Notes: generated by a model from the sequence alone, not told the origin. Positions 1-9,223 are shown, counted from the stretch's first letter. The stretch is 64,000 bases of DNA from Rhizobium sp. R634 (GCF_002211305.1 NZ_LOKW01000012.1:310001-374000), one strand, 5' to 3'. Program-made: numbers and translations.

Positions 1-147
1 CCTCGTTGCATTCGTCCGGCCGGCACCCTATCTGGCGATGGCGGCTCCGGGTCACGGGAACGCTTTCAGATATGTCCCACGGTCCGGGCTTTGCCGGGCA
101 TCGAAGCGCCGCCATCGCGGCAAGTCCCATCCGGACTGGAGACAGGC

Positions 148-2025
148 ATGGCAAACGGCAAAACAGTCTCGGAATCCCATCTCCTCAGGACGCTTCTCAA
201 CCTCTGGCCCTATATGTGGCCGGCCGGCCGGGCCGATCTGAAGATGCGCGTCGTCTGGGCCTCGGTCTACCTGCTGATCTCCAAGTTCGTCCTGCTGCTC
301 GTCCCCTATTTCTTCAAATGGTCGACCGATGCGCTGAACGGCAGGATGGATCTCGCCGGCACCGTGCCGCCGCTGCTTGCCGGCGCCATCGCGCTTGTCA
401 TCGCCTATAACGTCACCCGGCTGATCCAGCTTGGCCTCAACCAGTTGCGCGACGCGCTGTTTGCCAGTGTCGGGCAGCATGCGGTGCGCCAGCTCGCCTA
501 CAGAACCTTCGTGCACATGCACGAGCTGTCGCTGCGCTTTCATCTGGAGCGCAAGACCGGCGGGCTCTCGCGCATCATCGAGCGCGGCACCAAGGGCATC
601 GAGACGATCGTGCGCTTCACGATCCTCAATTCGGTGCCAACGGTCATCGAGTTCCTGCTGACGGCGGCGATCTTCTGGTGGGGTTACGGCTTCTCCTATC
701 TCGCCGTCACCGCCTTTACGGTCTGGGCCTATATTTGGTTCACGATCCGCGCATCCGACTGGCGCATCGCCATCCGCCGGTCGATGAACGATAGCGATAC
801 CGACGCCAACACCAAAGCGATCGACTCCCTCCTCAATTTCGAAACCGTCAAATATTTCGGCAATGAGGAGATGGAGGCGAAACGCTTCGACAAGTCGATG
901 GAGCGCTACGAGAAGGCAGCGACCGATGTCTGGACCTCGCTCGGCTGGTTGAACTTCGGCCAGGGCGTCATCTTCGGCATCGGCACCACGATCATGCTGG
1001 TGCTGTCGGCGCTGGCGGTGCAGCGCGGCGAGCAGACGGTCGGCGATTTCGTCTTCGTCAATTCGATGCTGCTGCAGCTTGCCGCACCGCTCAATTTCAT
1101 CGGCTTCGTCTATCGCGAAATCCGCCAGGGGCTGACCGACATCGAGCAGATGTTCGAGCTTCTGGAAGTGGAAGCCGAGGTCGTCGACGCGCCCGGTGCG
1201 GCCGAGCTTCGCATCGGTCAGGGCGCGATCTCCTTCAAGGACGTGCATTTCGCCTATGATCCGGCACGTCCCATACTGAAGGGCATTTCCTTCGAGGTGC
1301 CGGCCGGCAAGACGGTCGCCGTCGTCGGCCCGTCGGGCGCCGGCAAATCGACGCTGTCGCGCCTGCTCTATCGTTTCTACGATATCCAGAGCGGCACGAT
1401 CACCGTCGACGGCCAGGATATCCGCTCCGTGACGCAGAAGAGCTTGCGCTCTCATATCGGCATGGTGCCGCAGGATACGGTGCTCTTCAACGACACGGTC
1501 GCCTACAATATCCGCTACGGCCGCACGTCAGCCAGCGAAGGCGAAGTGTATGCGGCGGCCGAGGTGGCGCAGATCGCCCATTTCATCGAGATGCTGCCGG
1601 AGGGTTTCGAGACCAAGGTCGGCGAGCGCGGACTCAAGCTTTCGGGCGGCGAGAAGCAGCGGGTGGCGATCGCCCGCACCATCCTGAAGGCGCCGCCGAT
1701 CCTCATCCTCGACGAGGCGACATCGGCGCTCGACACGACGACGGAACGCGAAATCCAGACGGCGCTCGATGTCGTTTCGAAGAACCGGACGACACTGGTC
1801 ATCGCCCACCGGCTTTCGACCGTCATCGGCGCTGACGAGATCATCGTGCTCAAAAGCGGCGAGATCGCCGAACGCGGAACCCATGCCGCCCTCCTCGAAA
1901 AGAACGGCCTCTATGCCTCGATGTGGAACCGCCAGCGCGAGGCGACGCAGGCCGAGGAACATCTGAAGCAGGTGCGCGAAAGCGACGACATGGGCGTCGT
2001 CACGCGGCTTGCCCCGGCAAACTAA
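148..2025 (+). CDS. Atm1/HMT1-type ABC exporter (fused permease and ATPase)
   Basis: This 625-residue protein is a half-size ABC exporter: an N-terminal membrane domain with about six hydrophobic segments (residues ~20-310) followed by a nucleotide-binding domain. Walker A GPSGAGKST lies near residue 395, the signature LSGGEKQR near 497, Walker B ILILDEATSALD near 518, and the H-loop as IAHRLST. The membrane part, with FNFETVKYFGNE-like sequence (LLNFETVKYFGNEEME), is typical of the Atm1/ABCB7 family, which exports glutathione-linked sulfur or metal conjugates; substrate here is inferred only from family. An in-frame TTG exists at 91, but the ATG at 148 has GGAG seven bases upstream and is preferred. 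It stands alone, 137 bp before psd. Confidence 0.9.
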   Translation: MANGKTVSESHLLRTLLNLWPYMWPAGRADLKMRVVWASVYLLISKFVLLLVPYFFKWSTDALNGRMDLAGTVPPLLAGAIALVIAYNVTRLIQLGLNQLRDALFASVGQHAVRQLAYRTFVHMHELSLRFHLERKTGGLSRIIERGTKGIETIVRFTILNSVPTVIEFLLTAAIFWWGYGFSYLAVTAFTVWAYIWFTIRASDWRIAIRRSMNDSDTDANTKAIDSLLNFETVKYFGNEEMEAKRFDKSMERYEKAATDVWTSLGWLNFGQGVIFGIGTTIMLVLSALAVQRGEQTVGDFVFVNSMLLQLAAPLNFIGFVYREIRQGLTDIEQMFELLEVEAEVVDAPGAAELRIGQGAISFKDVHFAYDPARPILKGISFEVPAGKTVAVVGPSGAGKSTLSRLLYRFYDIQSGTITVDGQDIRSVTQKSLRSHIGMVPQDTVLFNDTVAYNIRYGRTSASEGEVYAAAEVAQIAHFIEMLPEGFETKVGERGLKLSGGEKQRVAIARTILKAPPILILDEATSALDTTTEREIQTALDVVSKNRTTLVIAHRLSTVIGADEIIVLKSGEIAERGTHAALLEKNGLYASMWNRQREATQAEEHLKQVRESDDMGVVTRLAPAN

Positions 2026-2162
2026 TCGGGAACCCGAATGCCGCCGCCGGCTTTTGTTGTTCAGAACCTTGGCATGCGAGCCGGGGTTGAGCCCGCAGCA
2101 TTGCCGAGAAGGCGGTTTTTCGCTAACCAGCAAAAAACGACAACGCAAGGAGACCGGCAGCC

Positions 2163-2861
2163 ATGAGCCTGTTCGACACGGTTCGCAACACGATCGTCCC
2201 CGTGCACAAGGAGGGGTATCCCTTCGTCGCAGCCTTCTTCGTCGCCTCACTGGTGCTCGGCTGGATCTTCAAGCCGCTCTTCTGGATCGGCATGATCTTG
2301 ACGCTGTGGTGCGCCTATTTCTTCCGTGACCCCGAGCGCTTGACGCCCCAGGACGACGATCTGGTGATCTCTCCGGCCGACGGCAAGGTCTCGGCGATCC
2401 AGATGGTGACGCCGCCGGCAGAGCTTAACCTCGGCTCCGAGCCGATGCTGCGCATCTCGGTCTTCATGAACGTTTTCAACTGCCATGTGAACCGGGCGCC
2501 GATGCGCGGGCGGATCGCCAGCATCAACTACCGCTCCGGCAGCTTCGTCAACGCCGAACTCGACAAGGCGAGCGAGGACAATGAACGCAACGGACTGGTG
2601 ATCGAAACGGCTCACGGCCAGATCGGCGTCGTTCAGATCGCCGGCCTCGTCGCCCGACGGATCCTCTGCTGGGCGAACCCCAACGAGCCGGTGGATGCCG
2701 GCGAGCGCTTCGGGCTGATCCGTTTCGGCTCGCGGCTCGACGTCTTCCTGCCCGCAGGCGCTGCGCCGCGCGTGTCGCTCGGCCAGACGGCAATTGCGGG
2801 GGAAACCGTCATCGCCGAATTTGCCTCCGCCAAGGGCCCCATCATCAGCCGCCGCAGCTAG
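2163..2861 (+). CDS. psd: phosphatidylserine decarboxylase
   Basis: The 232-residue protein decarboxylates phosphatidylserine to phosphatidylethanolamine at the inner membrane. It is of the short proteobacterial type. The segment [15 protein letters not shown] near residue 185-198 contains the Gly-Ser pair at which the proenzyme cleaves itself to create the pyruvoyl group. An N-terminal hydrophobic stretch (residues ~18-50) and the conserved SPADGKV near residue 76 support the family. AAGGAG sits 10 bases before the ATG. The stop codon is 17 bases before the next start, so it is almost certainly cotranscribed with pssA, which supplies its substrate. Confidence 0.96.
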   Translation: MSLFDTVRNTIVPVHKEGYPFVAAFFVASLVLGWIFKPLFWIGMILTLWCAYFFRDPERLTPQDDDLVISPADGKVSAIQMVTPPAELNLGSEPMLRISVFMNVFNCHVNRAPMRGRIASINYRSGSFVNAELDKASEDNERNGLVIETAHGQIGVVQIAGLVARRILCWANPNEPVDAGERFGLIRFGSRLDVFLPAGAAPRVSLGQTAIAGETVIAEFASAKGPIISRRS

Positions 2862-2878
2862 GAAGATTGGAACGCGAT

Positions 2879-3724
2879 ATGGAAACGCCTTTTCCGCCTT
2901 TCGAACCCAACGGACCCGATGATTCTGCACGCGGTCCGCGTCTGCGCGAAATCCCGTTTCGGCTCGTCTTTCCGAACCTCATCACCATCCTGGCGATCTG
3001 TGCCGGCTTGACCGGCATCCGGCTGGCGTTCGAAAACCGTTACGAGCTTGCCGTCGCCATGGTGCTGCTCGCCGCCTTCCTCGATGGTATCGATGGGCGC
3101 GTGGCGCGGCTGATGAAGGCGACCTCCAAGTTCGGCGCGCAGATGGATTCGCTTGCCGATATCGTCAATTTCGGGGTCGCGCCCGCGCTCGTCGTCTATG
3201 TCTTCGCGCTCGACCAGGCCCGCTCGCTCGGCTGGATCGCCGCGCTGATCTATGCAATCGCCGCCGGGCTTCGGCTTGCCCGTTTCAATGTCATGGCCGA
3301 ACGCGAAAACAAGGCGACCTGGCAGTCGGAATATTTTGTCGGGGTGCCGGCGCCTGCCGGAGCCATGCTGGTGCTGCTGCCGGTCTATCTCGGTTTCCTC
3401 GGGCTCGCGACCGACCGCACCTTCGCCTATATCTCGTCGATCTATACCGTGTGCATCGCCTTCCTGCTGATCAGCCGGCTGCCGGTCTGGTCCGGGAAAT
3501 CGGAAGGCAACCGGCTGCGGCGCGATCTGGTGCTGCCGATGATGCTCGGCGTCGTGCTCTACGTGGCGCTGCTGATGAGCTACACCTGGGAGGTGATGGT
3601 CTTCACCGTCGCGGCCTACCTCGTATCGCTACCCTTCGGCGCGCGGAAATGGCGCCGGAAATACGGGACGCTGACGATCGAGGAACCCGGCGTCGGCGAC
3701 GACGACATCGGCCGGCACATCTGA
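2879..3724 (+). CDS. pssA: CDP-diacylglycerol-serine O-phosphatidyltransferase
   Basis: The 281-residue integral membrane enzyme makes phosphatidylserine from CDP-diacylglycerol and serine. The CDP-alcohol phosphatidyltransferase signature D-x2-DG-x2-AR-x8-G-x3-D-x3-D is complete at residues ~66-92, beginning DGIDGRVAR and ending MDSLAD. Several hydrophobic segments follow. A TTG at 2867 is in frame, but the ATG at 2879 has GGAA at a proper distance and avoids crowding the psd stop. Gene order psd-pssA places synthesis and decarboxylation of phosphatidylserine in one transcription unit. Confidence 0.95.
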   Translation: METPFPPFEPNGPDDSARGPRLREIPFRLVFPNLITILAICAGLTGIRLAFENRYELAVAMVLLAAFLDGIDGRVARLMKATSKFGAQMDSLADIVNFGVAPALVVYVFALDQARSLGWIAALIYAIAAGLRLARFNVMAERENKATWQSEYFVGVPAPAGAMLVLLPVYLGFLGLATDRTFAYISSIYTVCIAFLLISRLPVWSGKSEGNRLRRDLVLPMMLGVVLYVALLMSYTWEVMVFTVAAYLVSLPFGARKWRRKYGTLTIEEPGVGDDDIGRHI

Positions 3725-4001
3725 CTCTAAAGCACTCCCGATTTCTCCAGGTCGCGGAAATAGTCCTCTCCCCTCATTCCCGGCGGGGAGTGCCATGGGC
3801 TTTTTTTCCGGAAAAGCCTCCGCGCGCTTTTATTGGAACCACCCCTTTCAGTAAGTATTAACCAACGTAGGCTTCAGTTAAGCCTCGCGAATTATGGTGC
3901 GTGTTTACAATTCCTGATAAGCGACGTCGCCGTTTTGTCGCTATTTTTGACCAAACAGGAAACTATAAACAGCCAGGGACGAACCACGTAAGGAGAGTAT
4001 C

Positions 4002-4148
4002 GTGACTTCGAAGAAGAACAGTACCGGCGAACCGCAGGCCGCCAAGCCGGATCTCGCCGCCAACTACCGTCCGGTCGGACTGAAGGCCGTTGCCGCAGCA
4101 TCGCTGATGGCGAAAAATAAGCCGGCCGGCGTCAAAAAATCCGCATAA
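4002..4148 (+). CDS. 48-residue lysine/alanine-rich small protein
   Basis: A small reading frame starts with GTG preceded by AAGGAGAG, one of the strongest ribosome binding sites in the window, seven bases upstream. It encodes MTSKKNSTGEPQAAKPDLAA followed by a short Ala-rich stretch and a basic tail ending KKSA. There is no signal peptide or clear membrane segment. Codon use is rhizobial. I do not recognise the family. The 277 bases between pssA and this gene contain no other reading frame I can support and probably carry its promoter. It is convergent with the SOS-peptidase pseudogene. Support is the ribosome site and codon bias only. Confidence 0.55.
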   Translation: MTSKKNSTGEPQAAKPDLAANYRPVGLKAVAAASLMAKNKPAGVKKSA

Positions 4149-4242
4149 AGCGTAGGATCGAAGAGGCGATCGCCTGCTGACGCAAGTCGGGCAAGACGAG
4201 CGAAGCGGATGCGAAGCCAGGCAAGAAGCGGCGGATGCCGTT

Positions 4243-5006
4243 TCAGAAGAAACTGAGCTGGGCGTCGTCCGGCTTCTGCTTCTCAGGCGCTTGGGCCGGC
4301 TTTTCGATGGCAACAGGCTCCTGCAGGTCAGGTCCCATATTGGCGACCTTGTTGACCTTGTCCGAGACTGGTATGGCCTCGAAGAAATCCTCCTGAACGG
4401 GCCTCATCAAGTCGACCACCTCGCGCGGCTCCCGCGTCTTGCAATCCAGCCAGCGGGAGAAATCCTCAGGCTTGATGACGACAGGCATGCGGTCGTGGAT
4501 CGCGGATATGCCGGAATTGGCCGCAGTCGTCAGGATCGCGCCGGTATCAACCTCGGATCCGTCTGCCGAGGACCACGTCTCCATCAATCCGGCAAAAGCG
4601 ATGACGCCCCCCGTTGCGGCCTGATCCAATAGGCCTGCGGCTTCTCGCCGCTTTCCTTGGATGGACGATGCCATTCATAGAAGCCGGTCGCCGGAATCAG
4701 TACCCGGCGATGGCGCATGGCGGCGCGGAAGGAGGCCTTGCCGATCGCGGTCTCGGCGCGGGCATTGATCAGCAGCGGGAATTCCTTCGGATCCTTGACC
4801 CAGGCGGGCGTGAGGCCCCAGCGCACGAGCACGGCGCGACGGTCGGCCAGGTTGCTGCTCCGCTCCCTGCCCTCGCCCTCTATGACGACGAGGATCGGCT
4901 GGGTCGGCGCGATGTTGTAGCGCGCCGGAAAGTCGTCGAGATCGAGACCGGAGAAGATATCGCGCAGGTCGGCGCTGGAGCTTGTCAGGGCGAAACGTCC
5001 ACACAC
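4243..5006 (-). pseudogene. SOS response-associated peptidase (YedK/HMCES family), frameshifted
   Basis: YedK/HMCES proteins protect abasic sites in single-stranded DNA by crosslinking through Cys2. The reading frame begins at a GTG (5004-5006), giving Met-Cys-Gly-Arg-Phe, so the mature Cys2 is present. Downstream are NARAET and GFYEW (catalytic Asn and Glu) and, in another frame, AIHDRMPVV (catalytic His). The frame breaks at a run of six G on the coding strand (4607-4612 on the plus strand). Seven G would restore an uninterrupted protein of about 254 residues reading through RPQRGGVIAF. The upstream frame ends at 4584; the downstream frame is open from 4674 to 4243. Either a real inactivating mutation or a homopolymer sequencing error. 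Confidence 0.85.
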
Positions 5007-5077
5007 GCCCTGTCTTTGCACCCTGCCCGTGTCAGGTCAAGCCGCCCAAAGCGCTGCTCAGTTTCACACGGCAGGCT

Positions 5078-5398
5078 TCAGCCTCTCGGACCAAAGAGGA
5101 TGATACTCGCCCCGCCAAGGCAGATCAGCGCCCCTGAAATGTCGTAGCGATCCGGCACGCGGCTTTCGATCAGCCAGAGCCAGAGCAGCGAAGCAAGGAT
5201 ATAGATGCCGCCATAGGCGGCGTAGGTGCGGCCGGCCGCCTCGCTCGGCACCAGCGTCAACAGCCAAGCGAAAAGCGCCAGAGAGACCATGCCCGGGACC
5301 AGCCACCAGATGGGCTTGCCGAGCTTCAGCCATGCCCAGAAGGCGAAACAGCCGGCGATTTCGAAGACGGCGGCAAAGCCGTAAATGATGTAAGTCAT
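5078..5398 (-). CDS. YnfA/UPF0060 family small membrane protein
   Basis: The 106-residue protein has four hydrophobic segments and the family signature seen as [13 protein letters not shown] followed by LWLW and the polar VPDRYD loop. YnfA proteins resemble small multidrug resistance transporters and sit in the inner membrane; the substrate is not known from sequence. It ends [12 protein letters not shown] as the family usually does. It lies between the broken SOS-peptidase gene and a divergent Nudix gene, and appears monocistronic. Confidence 0.88.
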   Translation of the reverse strand: MTYIIYGFAAVFEIAGCFAFWAWLKLGKPIWWLVPGMVSLALFAWLLTLVPSEAAGRTYAAYGGIYILASLLWLWLIESRVPDRYDISGALICLGGASIILFGPRG

Positions 5399-5514
5399 GG
5401 AAGCCCTTTCGATCCGCCACGACTATCCCCGCGAAAAGTGGGGAAGCCAAGAAGGGACGAGGTGCAAATGTCGGCTCATGAGATAGGATGGGTCATCCGA
5501 GCCACGAGCAGCCG

Positions 5515-5949
5515 ATGATTTCCACCGCCAAAGCCGCCTCTTCCGCCATTCTTGAACGCGACGGACGATTCCTTCTGGTGTTACGGCGCAATCCGCCTTC
5601 CGCCGACATGTATGCCTTTCCCGGCGGACGGGCCGAGCCGGGCGAAACGCCGGAGCAGACGGCGCTTCGGGAATTTCATGAGGAAACCGGCATCTCGGCC
5701 CGCAATCCACGGCTGTTTTCGAGCTATGACCTCAAAACCCATGCTGCCGACGGCAGCGTCAGCAGCCATTTCCTGCTCTCGGTCTTTCGAGTGGATGCGG
5801 ATCCCGATGCCGTGGCTGAAGCGGCCGACGATGCAGCCGCACTCGGCTGGTACACGGTGGAGGAAATCCGGCAGCTGCCTGTGCCGCAGAGCGTGCTCGA
5901 ATGCGCCGAGCGACTGGAACAGGACAGATTTCAGGCCGACTCGCCCTGA
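5515..5949 (+). CDS. Nudix hydrolase
   Basis: The 144-residue protein contains the complete Nudix box GX5EX7REUXEEXGU, read as GGRAEPGETPEQTALREF then HEETGI, at residues ~36-59. This motif binds Mg2+ and hydrolyses nucleoside diphosphate-linked substrates; the actual substrate cannot be told. An in-frame ATG at 5488 would add nine residues; neither start has a convincing ribosome site, so the start is uncertain. The stop codon falls inside an 11-bp inverted repeat that may serve as terminator. Confidence 0.88.
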   Translation: MISTAKAASSAILERDGRFLLVLRRNPPSADMYAFPGGRAEPGETPEQTALREFHEETGISARNPRLFSSYDLKTHAADGSVSSHFLLSVFRVDADPDAVAEAADDAAALGWYTVEEIRQLPVPQSVLECAERLEQDRFQADSP

Positions 5950-5955
5950 AATCTG
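5925..5955 (+). terminator. inverted repeat at the end of the Nudix gene
   Basis: CAGATTTCAGG (5925-5935) and CCTGAAATCTG (5945-5955) form a perfect 11-bp stem with a 9-base loop that includes the last codons of the Nudix gene. No long T-run follows, so termination is only possible. Confidence 0.4.
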
Positions 5956-5978
5956 AATCCTGTTCTGAATTGAAAGTT

Positions 5979-6027
5979 AGAGCATGATGTGGTCCGAAAA
6001 CCGCTCACACTTTTCGGCATCATGCTC
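5979..6027. repeat. rhizobial palindromic intergenic repeat, copy 1
   Basis: The element starts AGAGCATGATG, has CCGAAAA and TTTTCGG as inner arms, and ends CATCATGCTC. It is an imperfect palindrome. A diverged copy in opposite orientation lies at 48621-48666. I recall this type of palindrome as frequent between genes in Rhizobium and Agrobacterium. Confidence 0.7.
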
Positions 6028-6097
6028 CGCGGCGAATAGAAGTGGAAATTATCCGGCCCGCCTTGTTGCCGTCATGCTCAACGTATCAACTGATCGC

Positions 6098-6523
6098 ATG
6101 ATTCCTCTTCGGCGCGTCTTTCTGTTCCTGCTCCTCCTGGCCGGCCCCACGCTGGCGCAGGGCAAGAACACGCCGCCGCCTCCACCAGTGCAGGAAACTG
6201 CGCCGCCGGCGCCTCTAATCGTGCCCTATGACGACAAGCTGGCGCGGTTCGCCGAGGTTCTGGGCTCCGTGCATTACCTCAGGACGCTCTGCAAGGCGGC
6301 GGGCGGCGACGAGTGGCGAAGGGGCATGCAGCGGCTGCTCGATTCAGAAGCGGGCGGCGAGCCGCAGCGCAAGGAAAGGCTCACTGCAGCCTTCAATCGC
6401 GGCTATCGCGCCTTCGCTTCGGTCTACACGGATTGCACCGCGGCGGCCATCGTGGCAGAAGAGCGCTACCGTAACGAAGGTGCAACACTCGCCACAGAAA
6501 TTACTTCGCGCTTTGGAAATTGA
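6098..6523 (+). CDS. TIGR02301-like exported hypothetical protein
   Basis: The protein (141 residues from this start) begins with a typical signal peptide: basic MIPLRRV, a leucine-rich core, and a likely cleavage at LAQG. A proline-rich linker (PPPPPVQET) follows. The mature part contains GSVHYLRTLC, two conserved cysteines and FNRGYRAFASVY, which I associate with the TIGR02301 family of Rhizobiales, of unknown function. The frame is open from 5984, through the repeat, and an ATG at 6074 is also possible; 6098 is chosen because it opens directly with the signal peptide. Periplasmic location is inferred. Confidence 0.7.
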   Translation: MIPLRRVFLFLLLLAGPTLAQGKNTPPPPPVQETAPPAPLIVPYDDKLARFAEVLGSVHYLRTLCKAAGGDEWRRGMQRLLDSEAGGEPQRKERLTAAFNRGYRAFASVYTDCTAAAIVAEERYRNEGATLATEITSRFGN

Positions 6524-6626
6524 CGTTTAATTAACCTGTTTTCGCATGCGGACGTGTCGTTTTGGGAAAAGGCTGTTAGTGTTGTTAACGGTGCAGTAAG
6601 ACATGAGAAGTTCTGAGGAAAAGACA

Positions 6627-6884
6627 ATGGAAGCAAGCCTCAACGAAATCGACGACATGATCGTCCACGAGAAGATGCAGGCGGCTCTGGAGTACCAGAA
6701 CGAGGCTTGGGCCGACGGCATGGCCGACGGAATCGAGCCTGAAATCATCGCCGACGCCGCCATTGCGCATGCACTGCGCGAGACGATCAGATTGCACGGG
6801 GAAAGCAGCGCCGAAGCCCTGCTGGATTCGTTGCGCGAGCGCATGCTGGCCGGCGAATTCTCCGCAAACCGCACCCTGCAATAA
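6627..6884 (+). CDS. conserved-looking small acidic protein, unknown function
   Basis: The 85-residue protein is acidic and helical, with MEASLNEIDDMI at the start and SLRERMLAGEF near the end. It has no signal peptide or membrane segment. GAGG lies eight bases before the ATG at 6627; a longer frame from 6603 lacks such a site. It precedes the exported-protein gene at 6903 by 18 bases in the same direction, so the two are probably cotranscribed. I do not recognise the family. Confidence 0.65.
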   Translation: MEASLNEIDDMIVHEKMQAALEYQNEAWADGMADGIEPEIIADAAIAHALRETIRLHGESSAEALLDSLRERMLAGEFSANRTLQ

Positions 6885-6902
6885 CCGATATCAGAGAGTT
6901 TG

Positions 6903-7658
6903 ATGCGCACCGGTAAAGAGAAAGTTTCGCGAATCCCGCTCGCGCCGGTGCTGCTTGCGTTCAGCCTGACCGGCAATATTTTCCTGGCGCCGGCAGCTTA
7001 CGCCCTTTCCGAACTGCACAAAATCCCCGGCCAGGCCGCCAATGAAGCGCCGTCCGCGCAGGGAAGCGGTCAAGGGCAGAGCCAGCCCCAGGGCAGGGCC
7101 ACTCCCGGCGTTCCCATGGCCGATCCGCTGGTCAGCAGCCAGAACAATCAGGGTGTCGACAAAACGCCGGGTGCACAGGATGCTTCCAAGCCCGCCGAGG
7201 TGATCTACGATATCAGCAAGGCGCCCGAGCCGGTTCGCAAGCTGCGCGAACAGATCGTCGAGGCGGCCGCCTCCGGCGATCTCGAGCGGCTGCGGCCGCT
7301 GATGGGCGCCGGCGCCGACCAGACGCAGGTCACGGTCGGCGAGCCGACCGACGACCCGATCAGCACGCTGAAGGACCTTTCGGGCGATCCGGATGGAGAC
7401 GAGATCCTCGCCATCATGCTCGATATCATCTCGACCGGCTTCGTGCATGTCGGCGCAGGCACGCCCGACGAAATGTATGTCTGGCCCTATTTTGCCGAGA
7501 AGGACCTGAAGTCGCTGACGCCGCCGGAGCGCGTCGAGCTGCTGCGCATCGTCACCGCTGGCGATCTTTCCGACATGCAGGAGTTCGGCGGATATAATTT
7601 CTACCGGCTCGGCATCACGCCTGCCGGCAAATGGAAATTCTTCACCGCGGGCGACTGA
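6903..7658 (+). CDS. exported hypothetical protein
   Basis: The 251-residue protein has an N-terminal signal sequence (basic start, hydrophobic LAPVLLAFSLTGNIFLAPAA). A Gln/Gly/Pro-rich low-complexity linker covers residues ~40-85. A folded part from ~100 includes AASGDLERLRPLMGAGADQT, LSGDPDGDEILAIML and YVWPYFAEKDL. The last third resembles periplasmic DUF-type proteins of Rhizobiales in my memory, but I cannot name the family. It follows the 85-residue gene by 18 bases. Confidence 0.65.
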   Translation: MRTGKEKVSRIPLAPVLLAFSLTGNIFLAPAAYALSELHKIPGQAANEAPSAQGSGQGQSQPQGRATPGVPMADPLVSSQNNQGVDKTPGAQDASKPAEVIYDISKAPEPVRKLREQIVEAAASGDLERLRPLMGAGADQTQVTVGEPTDDPISTLKDLSGDPDGDEILAIMLDIISTGFVHVGAGTPDEMYVWPYFAEKDLKSLTPPERVELLRIVTAGDLSDMQEFGGYNFYRLGITPAGKWKFFTAGD

Positions 7659-7754
7659 CGCGCCGCGCTTCGCGCTGTGGCGCCTTGCATGACGCTTGCG
7701 ATCCATCCTGCAAAGACATACCTCTGAGCGAAGACCAACGCGACGGGTTCCGCC

Positions 7755-8618
7755 ATGCCAGACGTATTCCTGAAAGACCGTGCACTGCTCTTCGTCAGCG
7801 GTGCGGAAGCCCAATCCTTCCTGCAGAACCTGATCACCACCGATATCGTTTCGCTGGGCGTCGACGAGGCGCGGCCGGGGGCACTGCTGACGCCGCAAGG
7901 CAAGATCCTGTTCGATTTCATGATCTGGCGGGAGGGCGACGGATATATGCTCGAAACGGATGCCGGCCAGCGCGACGGACTGCTGAAGCGACTGACGATG
8001 TACAAGCTGCGCGCCGCCGTTACGCTTGCGGCGCATGCCGAAGAAGGCGTCACCGTTTCCTGGAGTGACGATGCCGATGGCGTCCCGGGCGTCCGGGACA
8101 GCCAGGGCGTCCGAGACAGCCGCTTCGCCAAGGCGGGTGTCACCCTGGTTCGCCGGGCAGGACGGCATGGCGACGACGCGGAGGCCCTGTACGACGCACT
8201 GCGCATCAGCGACGGCATTGTCACCTCGGGAGCGGATTTCGCCCTGCAGGACGCCTTCCCGCATGACGTGCTGATGGACCTGAATGGCGGTCTTTCCTTC
8301 AAGAAGGGTTGCTATGTCGGCCAGGAGGTCGTCTCACGCATGCAGCACCGCGGTACCGCCCGCCGACGCGTCGTCACGGTTTCCGCCGCGACCGCCTTGC
8401 CGGAAACGGGGGCGGAGATCACCGCGGCCGGCAAACCCGTCGGCACGCTCGGTTCGGTCGAAGGCGGCAAGGGACTGGCGATCGTGCGCATCGATCGCGC
8501 CGGCGCCGCGATAGCGGCGGGCACGCCGCTGCTCGCCGGCGAAACGACGGTTTCTCTCGCGCTGCCGGAATGGTCCGGCCTTGTCTTCCCCACGAGCGCC
8601 GACGAGGCCAGCGCGTGA
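7755..8618 (+). CDS. YgfZ/GcvT-like folate-binding protein (Fe-S cluster maintenance)
   Basis: The 287-residue protein carries the YgfZ signature KGCYVGQE near residue 183, whose cysteine is essential in the family. YgfZ/IBA57 proteins bind folate and help build or repair certain [4Fe-4S] enzymes in the cytoplasm. The N-terminal part (FLQNLITTDI; RPGALLTPQGKILFD) matches the tetrahydrofolate-binding fold. Residues ~110-122 hold a short repeated insert (VRDSQGVRDS). The gene ends at a TGA two bases before the ATG of the HD-hydrolase gene, so the two are likely translationally coupled. Confidence 0.9.
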   Translation: MPDVFLKDRALLFVSGAEAQSFLQNLITTDIVSLGVDEARPGALLTPQGKILFDFMIWREGDGYMLETDAGQRDGLLKRLTMYKLRAAVTLAAHAEEGVTVSWSDDADGVPGVRDSQGVRDSRFAKAGVTLVRRAGRHGDDAEALYDALRISDGIVTSGADFALQDAFPHDVLMDLNGGLSFKKGCYVGQEVVSRMQHRGTARRRVVTVSAATALPETGAEITAAGKPVGTLGSVEGGKGLAIVRIDRAGAAIAAGTPLLAGETTVSLALPEWSGLVFPTSADEASA

Positions 8619-8620
8619 CA

Positions 8621-9223
8621 ATGGCGAAAGCTCCGCGTGCCTGGCAACGCATGCTGTCCGGACGCAGGCTCGATCTGCTCGACCCCTCGCCTCTCGACGT
8701 CGAACTCATCGACATCGCCCATGGACTTGCGCGCGTTGCCCGCTGGAATGGCCAGACTTCGGGCGATTATGCCTTTTCGGTGGCGCAGCACAGCCTCCTC
8801 GTCGAAGATATCTTCCGGCGCTTCAACGATGCCAGGCCGGAGGAATGCCTGATGGCGCTGCTGCATGACGCACCTGAATATGTGATCGGCGACATGATCT
8901 CGCCGTTCAAATCGGTGGTCGGCGGCGGGTATAAGGCGGTGGAAACGCGGCTGGAAGCCGCCGTGCATCTGCGCTTCGGCCTCCCCCCGCATCCCTCGCG
9001 CGACCTCAAGGAGCGGATCAAAAAGGCCGATACGATCGCCGCCTATTTCGAGGCGACGGTGCTCGCAGGCTTCACGCCCGCCGAAGCACAGAAATTCTTC
9101 GGTCAGCCGCGCGGCATCAGCAGGGACATGCTAATGATCGAGCCGCTGCCGGCTCTCGCCGCGCAGCGGCTGTTCTGCGAGCGCTTCGCGGCAATCGAGG
9201 CCGAGCGGGGGATGGCATCGTGA
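8621..9223 (+). CDS. HD-family hydrolase (YfbR-like)
   Basis: The 200-residue protein has the metal-binding HD arrangement: an early His in AQHSLLV (~48), the HD pair in LLHDAPEY (~82), and a downstream Asp in KKADTIAAYFE (~132). These are shared with the YfbR/YedJ-type phosphohydrolases that act on nucleotides; exact substrate unknown. GTG at 8615 is an alternative start overlapping the ygfZ-like stop. Its TGA overlaps the GTG start of the next gene by four bases (GTGA). Confidence 0.85.
   Translation: MAKAPRAWQRMLSGRRLDLLDPSPLDVELIDIAHGLARVARWNGQTSGDYAFSVAQHSLLVEDIFRRFNDARPEECLMALLHDAPEYVIGDMISPFKSVVGGGYKAVETRLEAAVHLRFGLPPHPSRDLKERIKKADTIAAYFEATVLAGFTPAEAQKFFGQPRGISRDMLMIEPLPALAAQRLFCERFAAIEAERGMAS

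Noticed and set aside
52..1455. Long open frame antisense to the ABC exporter
   Set aside because: Its composition mirrors the third-position bias of the real gene; the product is rich in His, Asp and Arg, as typical for antisense shadows.
8090..8125. Short tandem repeat (GGCGTCCGGGACAGC-like) inside the YgfZ-like gene as a CRISPR or phase-variation tract
   Set aside because: Only two imperfect units, in frame, within a coding region.
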